Shown here piece by piece: positions 59,649 through 64,000 of a stretch of 64,000 bases of DNA. This stretch comes from Coprobacter tertius. Its GTDB lineage: Bacteria; Bacteroidota; Bacteroidia; Bacteroidales; Coprobacteraceae. A program made the position numbers and the translations under genes. Under the pieces are notes generated by a model that was given only the letters and a program-made list of their open reading frames with translations, searched no databases and was not told where the DNA came from. Positions within the stretch are counted from its first letter, which is position 1, and every line of letters begins with the position of its first letter. Where the stretch lies: positions 93,143 through 157,142 of the forward strand of contig NZ_JANDHW010000008.1 of assembly GCF_024330105.1 (NCBI RefSeq). The letters run 5' to 3'.

Positions 59649-62015
59649 ATGAAAAAACGTTTACTGTCTTTTTATTTAATTTTATTACCAGCTACAGCTT
59701 TTCCGGTTTATTATGCAGATAAAACCGAGAACGATTCGTCTTCCTACCGGAACTTCTATCTTCACGAAATCGAAATCGTATCTAATCCCAAGACAGAACT
59801 TAAAGCGTTCGGATTCCCGGGATCTGTCTCGATATTCGGAGAAAACAAAATCGAGAGTATGAACGTAACTTCGATGAAAGACCTTTCGACTCTCGCTCCG
59901 AATCTGTTTATTCCCGATTACGGCTCTAAACTCATCTCTTCGGTATATATCCGAGGAATAGGTTCGCGTATAAATTCTCCGGCAGTGGGTCTAAACGTCG
60001 ATAATGTCCCTTATCTCGACAAAAGTGCTTTTGACTTCGATTTCCTGGATATCGAAAAAATAGAAGTTTTACGTGGTCCCCAAGGAACATTATACGGTCG
60101 CAATACTATGGCCGGACTTATAAACATATACACCAAATCGCCATTCGATTATCAGGGGACCAAAATAAAAGCCGGCTATGGGAATTACAATGCATGGCAG
60201 GCCGCAATATCCCATAGTCATAAAATTAACGATAAGATAGCGTTTTCAATCAGCGGACAATATCGTAAAGACGACGGATACTTCAAGAATATAACGACCG
60301 GAAAACGATCAGACATTTCAGAAGTTGCCGGAGGTAGAGCACAGGTTCAGTGGAGAATAAACCGAAGATTGAAAATTAATTTTACTTCCGATTTCGAATA
60401 CAGCAAACAGGACGGTTACCCTTACAAAATGTATGAAGAAGAAACAAATAACTGGCAAGAAATAAGTTATAACGATCTGTCCTCGTACGAACGAAACCTT
60501 TCGACCAACAGTATTTTCCTGCAATTTATACACGACCGGTTTATTCTAAGTTCTACGACCGGATACCAATATCTGAAAGACAACCTGCATATGGACCAGG
60601 ATTTTACGCCTCTTTCGGTCTTTACCTTACAGCAAAAGCAGTTACAACATGCTTTTACACAGGAAATAGCGTTTAAATCACTATCGGAAAAACCATTACA
60701 ATGGGTCGCCGGTGTTTTCGGTTTTTATCAGAACCTGCGCACCGACGGACCGGTAAATTTTAAAGAAGACGGAATAAAATATCTTATCGAAGGCCAGACG
60801 AACAAACAACTCGCTTCATTAAAAGAAAATAATCCCCGTATGCCGGATATCACTCTGGATGTGGAAAACGAAAACCTATACGTCGACGGCATTTATAAAA
60901 CACCTACTTACGGTATGGCGGTGTTTAAACAGATGACTTACAATTTCCCCTGTAAATTATCGGGAACCGTGGGTTTACGCCTCGACTACGAACATACACA
61001 AATAAAACACGACACGCATTCTACCGCCCCCTTGCAAAGTCACATGAATATAAAAATGGGCCCCACTACGATTCCGGTTTCCCTCTCTCCCATCCCATTA
61101 GAATTAAACGGGAAAGAAGAAATGAATACGTGGGAATTATTACCGAAATTCGAACTGAAATATATGCCCGACGACAGATGGTTTGTATATGCCTCGGTAA
61201 CTCGCGGATACCGATCGGGAGGTTATAATTTCCAGATGTTTTCGAACCTGATTCAGGATCAGATCAGAACTAAAATTATGGAAGAGGGGATGAGCCAGAT
61301 TCCCGGAGGCGGAGGATCGATTCCCGGGAATGGGAATAATTCCGAGATCAGCGTAAACGATGTTATCTCTTACAAACCCGAGCATAGCTGGAATTACGAA
61401 ATCGGAGGTCGCACACAACTATGGGAGAAACGCGTTTCGATAGACTTGTCGGCATTTTATATCGATTGCCGTAACCAGCAAATCTCAGTCGTAAGCGGCT
61501 ATGGCCGTATCACTAAAAATTCGGGACATTCGTCGAGCAAAGGGTTAGAAGCCAGCCTTCGCATTACTCCCGTCGATAACCTGCAATTCGGTATAAATTA
61601 TGGCTTTACCTATGCTAAATTCATCAATAACCACGATGGGGAAACCGATTATAAAGATAACTATGTACCTTTCGCTCCGAAACATACTCTGGCCATAACC
61701 GGAGGTTATTCGATACCCGTTAACTGCCGGTGGCTCGATAACATCAATATCAACGCTCAATATATCGGCCGGGGACGTATTTACTGGAACGAAGCGAATA
61801 ATGTATCTCAACCTTATTATGACCTCATCGACGGAAATATTTCTTTTACCAAGGGGTGCATCGAACTGGGAATATGGGGTAAAAACCTGTTGAACAAACG
61901 GTATCAGGCTTTTTATTTCGATGTTATGAATGCCCAAGACCTTACACACAATAACGGATTCGTGCAGCAGGGACGCCCGTTTACTATCGGAGGAAATATC
62001 ACCGTAAAATTTTAA
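59649..62015 (+). CDS. TonB-dependent receptor (siderophore/small-molecule type)
   Basis: 788 residues from the ATG at 59649 (MKKRLLSFYLILLPATAF signal peptide); an upstream ATG at 59622 would add nine residues. There is no carboxypeptidase-regulatory-like domain and no SusD partner, unlike SusC. The plug (about 50-170) carries VYIRGIGSRINSPAVGLNVD and LRGPQGTLYGRNTMAGLINI, typical of FecA/iron-complex type receptors. The barrel ends in a C-terminal aromatic strand (GGNITVKF). The substrate is unknown. No cobalamin riboswitch precedes it, so it cannot be called BtuB. It is divergent from the sigma operon. Confidence 0.9.
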   Translation: MKKRLLSFYLILLPATAFPVYYADKTENDSSSYRNFYLHEIEIVSNPKTELKAFGFPGSVSIFGENKIESMNVTSMKDLSTLAPNLFIPDYGSKLISSVYIRGIGSRINSPAVGLNVDNVPYLDKSAFDFDFLDIEKIEVLRGPQGTLYGRNTMAGLINIYTKSPFDYQGTKIKAGYGNYNAWQAAISHSHKINDKIAFSISGQYRKDDGYFKNITTGKRSDISEVAGGRAQVQWRINRRLKINFTSDFEYSKQDGYPYKMYEEETNNWQEISYNDLSSYERNLSTNSIFLQFIHDRFILSSTTGYQYLKDNLHMDQDFTPLSVFTLQQKQLQHAFTQEIAFKSLSEKPLQWVAGVFGFYQNLRTDGPVNFKEDGIKYLIEGQTNKQLASLKENNPRMPDITLDVENENLYVDGIYKTPTYGMAVFKQMTYNFPCKLSGTVGLRLDYEHTQIKHDTHSTAPLQSHMNIKMGPTTIPVSLSPIPLELNGKEEMNTWELLPKFELKYMPDDRWFVYASVTRGYRSGGYNFQMFSNLIQDQIRTKIMEEGMSQIPGGGGSIPGNGNNSEISVNDVISYKPEHSWNYEIGGRTQLWEKRVSIDLSAFYIDCRNQQISVVSGYGRITKNSGHSSSKGLEASLRITPVDNLQFGINYGFTYAKFINNHDGETDYKDNYVPFAPKHTLAITGGYSIPVNCRWLDNININAQYIGRGRIYWNEANNVSQPYYDLIDGNISFTKGCIELGIWGKNLLNKRYQAFYFDVMNAQDLTHNNGFVQQGRPFTIGGNITVKF

Positions 62016-62050
62016 TCCCCATTATCGTCATAAAAGAAAAAGCCGGTAAA

Positions 62051-62081
62051 TTGGCCAGATAAGGAAAAAAGATTATATTTG
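62051..62081 (+). promoter_or_regulatory. Promoter of tRNA-Ser
   Basis: TTG (62051-62053), 20-bp gap, TATATTTG (62074-62081), 38 bp before the mature tRNA 5' end. Confidence 0.65.
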
Positions 62082-62119
62082 CACTGCTTTTGCGGTTCGT
62101 TTTACGAAACGATCTTCAT

Positions 62120-62207
62120 GGAGTGATGCTCGAGTGGTTGAAGAGGCACGCCTGGAAAGCGTGTAATCGCCTAAAGCGGTTCGGGGGTTCGAATCCCCCT
62201 CACTCCG
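62120..62207 (+). tRNA. tRNA-Ser (anticodon GGA)
   Basis: 88-nt class II tRNA. Acceptor strands GGAGTGA and TCACTCC pair fully; the anticodon loop CTGGAAA places GGA at 62154-62156 (decodes UCC/UCU); a long variable arm and T-arm GGGGGTTCGAATCCCCC follow. The 3' CA after the discriminator G is partly encoded. It has its own promoter and a hairpin terminator. Confidence 0.97.
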
Positions 62208-62208
62208 C

Positions 62209-62258
62209 AAATAAGGGTAAGTTATTTATTTTTAATAGCTTACCCTTATTTATTTTAA
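62209..62258 (+). terminator. Terminator after tRNA-Ser
   Basis: Perfect 13-bp arms AAATAAGGGTAAG (62209-62221) and CTTACCCTTATTT (62239-62251), loop 17, with ATTTTAA after it. Confidence 0.75.
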
Positions 62259-62309
62259 TAAATGGCTTTAGAACTTTTTTATGCTCATACCTAAACACCC
62301 CCTCCGTCA

Positions 62310-64000
62310 TTATTTCTTATTATCCCGCACACAGCGTACGCTCGCCAGCGTGGTTTTCTTGTTGCGGACATCCAAATTCGGTAGTTTGTTAACAGGAGCA
62401 GCGGTATCCGTGATATATATCGTCCAGGCCGTCGTAGCAGAGGCTTCGGTAGCCGTCCAGTAAGTATCGGTTGTATTTGCAGTGCCAAAATTCAGGCTCT
62501 CATACTTATTACCATACGTATAAGAAACGGGGATCATACGAAACTCCGATGCGCGAGGCAGACGCCAGTTGGTGAAACCGCCGCCCCGGTATTTGCGGCA
62601 CAATTCTTTGGCGATGAGCGCCCCGTCGGCTCCTTCCCAGGGCACCGGTACGGTGCTTACATTCTCTTGGGTCATAAAAAAGTCGGCGGAAGGTTTTTCT
62701 TTTTCGTACACATTTTTGTCACCGGCTCCCCCTCGGTCCAATATCGCACCTGAATAATTTGCTTTATGCGCATCCGTACCGTCGACATAAATCCCGTTGT
62801 TACCGAGGGCTACCGTAGACAGCCAGCTATCGTATCTATGGTCGCCTATTGCGAGAGAACCCATGGTCGGGAAATAATTCCATTCATTTTGCAGCAAATA
62901 AGTGAATTCTATCCCCTTCACGCCGGAGGGAGGTATGCCGAAGTCGCCGTCGCGGTTGACGGTGTTCCAGTCGGTAAGGATGAGCCGCATGGCCGTATTG
63001 TCGTACACCACGTTGTAGGTATTTTTATACCCCGGGGCAAAACCGTAGTAGTCTTTTCCGTTACGCCGCTCGTGGTTGAGGTGGTTGCGCCGCAGGGGAA
63101 ATATCTTTTTCTTACCGTTCACCGTGAGCGCGATCACCACCGTTTCGTCTTTGAGCGTATCGCTCATAAAGGCCGGCACGAAGAAATCACGTACTGAGGG
63201 ATCGTTCAGATCAAGCTCCCATGTGCCTCCATACGAGAGGGGACCCGCCTGCGAGCGCAGCTCGGGGTAGTCGGCACCCGACACCGTATCGCCCGTGGCG
63301 GGGTTGATATAACCTTTGTTTTTTATCCACACGTCGCCCATATTGTCGAGATCGACCTGAGAGAGCTTGTGCCTATCTTTGTCGAGCGATTTGGTCACGT
63401 TTATCCGGATATAGGCGAAGGCGTGCTTCATCTTCAATTCTATCGGCTCTCCGTTTTCGGGCACTACGTAGGTGGTGTCGCAATAAATGTAATCAGGTTG
63501 ACCATTATCATCCCCGCGGAGGTCACCGGTAAAATCGAAGCCGAGACCCTTTATACCGGGGATTTTCGAATCCAGAGGGCCGTAAAAAACGACCCGTATC
63601 TTTTTACCGGCATAGCACTCCGGTCTTACGGCTCCATCCGGCTTCTCAGCATAATATACCCAACGCGCATCGTTGAGGGTACCGCCCGTCGTTTTCACAG
63701 AACCGAAAAAGATTTCGCCGCCCTCCGGATACTGGGTGATGGTCATTCCCATCACTCCTATATAGGTTGTAAAGTCATACTCATAATCCCCACTCCAAAT
63801 CGTATAGTCAGGATCATTCCATGGCATTATCGTCCTCGACCCGGCAGACGCGGGAATTTCTCCCGCCCCCTTTACCGATGCGGAGAAACGAAGGGGGACT
63901 AATTTCCCCGTGCCGCCGGTATCGACATCGGGTTCGTTCGAAAGATTTTCTACACACGAGACCGCGGGCAGGTACAGTAGCGTCACCAGCGCCACCGCAA
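62310..64000 (-). CDS. Fimbrillin-like surface lipoprotein, N-terminus beyond the window
   Basis: The frame runs off the window end without a start, so the first residues are missing; the visible part (562 residues) begins inside a lipoprotein signal with lipobox PAVSC. The N-terminal half (about 20-350) resembles Bacteroidales fimbrillin/FimA-type adhesin domains. The C-terminal part (about 400-560) has a DUF1566/Lcl-like module with TNWRLPRASEFRMIP, YWTATEASATTAWT and SVRCVRD, as in fimbrial tip or accessory proteins. G+C content is much higher than in the rest of the window, several 60-base lines exceeding 60%, which suggests a separate origin. It lies beside a tRNA gene, a common insertion point. 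Partner fimbrial genes would be expected further on. Confidence 0.78.
   Translation of the reverse strand, partial: AVALVTLLYLPAVSCVENLSNEPDVDTGGTGKLVPLRFSASVKGAGEIPASAGSRTIMPWNDPDYTIWSGDYEYDFTTYIGVMGMTITQYPEGGEIFFGSVKTTGGTLNDARWVYYAEKPDGAVRPECYAGKKIRVVFYGPLDSKIPGIKGLGFDFTGDLRGDDNGQPDYIYCDTTYVVPENGEPIELKMKHAFAYIRINVTKSLDKDRHKLSQVDLDNMGDVWIKNKGYINPATGDTVSGADYPELRSQAGPLSYGGTWELDLNDPSVRDFFVPAFMSDTLKDETVVIALTVNGKKKIFPLRRNHLNHERRNGKDYYGFAPGYKNTYNVVYDNTAMRLILTDWNTVNRDGDFGIPPSGVKGIEFTYLLQNEWNYFPTMGSLAIGDHRYDSWLSTVALGNNGIYVDGTDAHKANYSGAILDRGGAGDKNVYEKEKPSADFFMTQENVSTVPVPWEGADGALIAKELCRKYRGGGFTNWRLPRASEFRMIPVSYTYGNKYESLNFGTANTTDTYWTATEASATTAWTIYITDTAAPVNKLPNLDVRNKKTTLASVRCVRDNKK

Noticed and set aside
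59649..62015. TonB receptor as the missing BtuB
   Set aside because: It lies 14 kb from the btu operon, has no cobalamin riboswitch upstream, and its plug is of the general FecA-like type.
62090..62392. 100-residue ORF across the tRNA gene
   Set aside because: It runs straight through tRNA-Ser and its terminator and has no protein features.
1..64000. CRISPR arrays, insertion sequences, prophage or integrase genes
   Set aside because: No regularly spaced repeats, transposase, integrase or phage structural genes were found on either strand.

Overview
The window is ordinary chromosomal DNA of a member of the Bacteroidales (phylum Bacteroidota); the genus cannot be fixed from sequence alone. 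The evidence is a SusC/SusD/SusE-type outer-membrane trio, an OmpA/PD40/TPR lipoprotein, a BtuG-type surface cobalamin lipoprotein, membrane-bound AraC regulators with TPR domains, and repeated promoters of the Bacteroides form (TTG or TTTG, 17-20 bp gap, TAnnTTTG). Coding density is high and there is no insertion sequence, prophage or CRISPR array. Most of the window is A+T rich; the last 1.7 kb is clearly richer in G+C.

Layout. 1-5.6 kb: end of an LptF/LptG permease, ribBA, then kdpD (split by a -1 frameshift) and kdpE. 5.7-16.3 kb: ECF sigma factor, DgkA-type kinase, Qnr-like pentapeptide protein, aspartate aminotransferase, OmpA lipoprotein, queA, Smr protein, apbE, mntP, and a sulfatase-maturase-type radical SAM enzyme. 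16.4-22.5 kb: an outer-membrane beta-barrel protein, an MsbA-like ABC exporter and two hypothetical proteins. 22.6-34.2 kb: susC-susD-susE, ansA with a membrane protein, an EamA transporter, and two divergently oriented membrane AraC regulators. 34.2-40.1 kb: threonine operon (thrA, a proposed homoserine kinase of the ApgM superfamily, thrC) behind a structured leader, then a tiny basic ORF. 40.1-45.6 kb: LuxR-type regulator and a cobalamin-riboswitch-controlled btuG-btuF-btuC-btuD operon. 45.5-50.0 kb: lpxB, a beta-helix lipoprotein, dnaX. 50.0-52.5 kb: a decayed patch with an orphan two-TM protein, a truncated copy of its 5' end and a broken XRE regulator. 52.5-62.0 kb: cdd, a LysM glucosaminidase, proB, a DUF695 protein, an acyl-CoA synthetase with its XRE-cupin regulator, an ECF sigma/membrane protein/Spy-like cassette, and a TonB-dependent receptor. 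62.1-64.0 kb: tRNA-Ser(GGA) and a partial fimbrillin-like lipoprotein.

How the genes work together. Three units are clear metabolic or uptake systems: the threonine operon (aspartate to threonine), the B12 uptake operon (surface capture by BtuG, periplasmic binding by BtuF, inner-membrane import by BtuC/BtuD, with no BtuB in the window), and the Sus-like trio (glycan uptake, with no enzymes alongside). The most unusual observation is a pair of canonical A_AAA_AAG -1 slippery heptamers, each in the correct frame. In kdpD a slip would join two halves into a full-length kinase of 882 residues. In dnaX a slip would give a tau-to-gamma style truncation at residue 461. Whether either is used needs experimental data; the kdpD case could also be a mutation or a homopolymer error.
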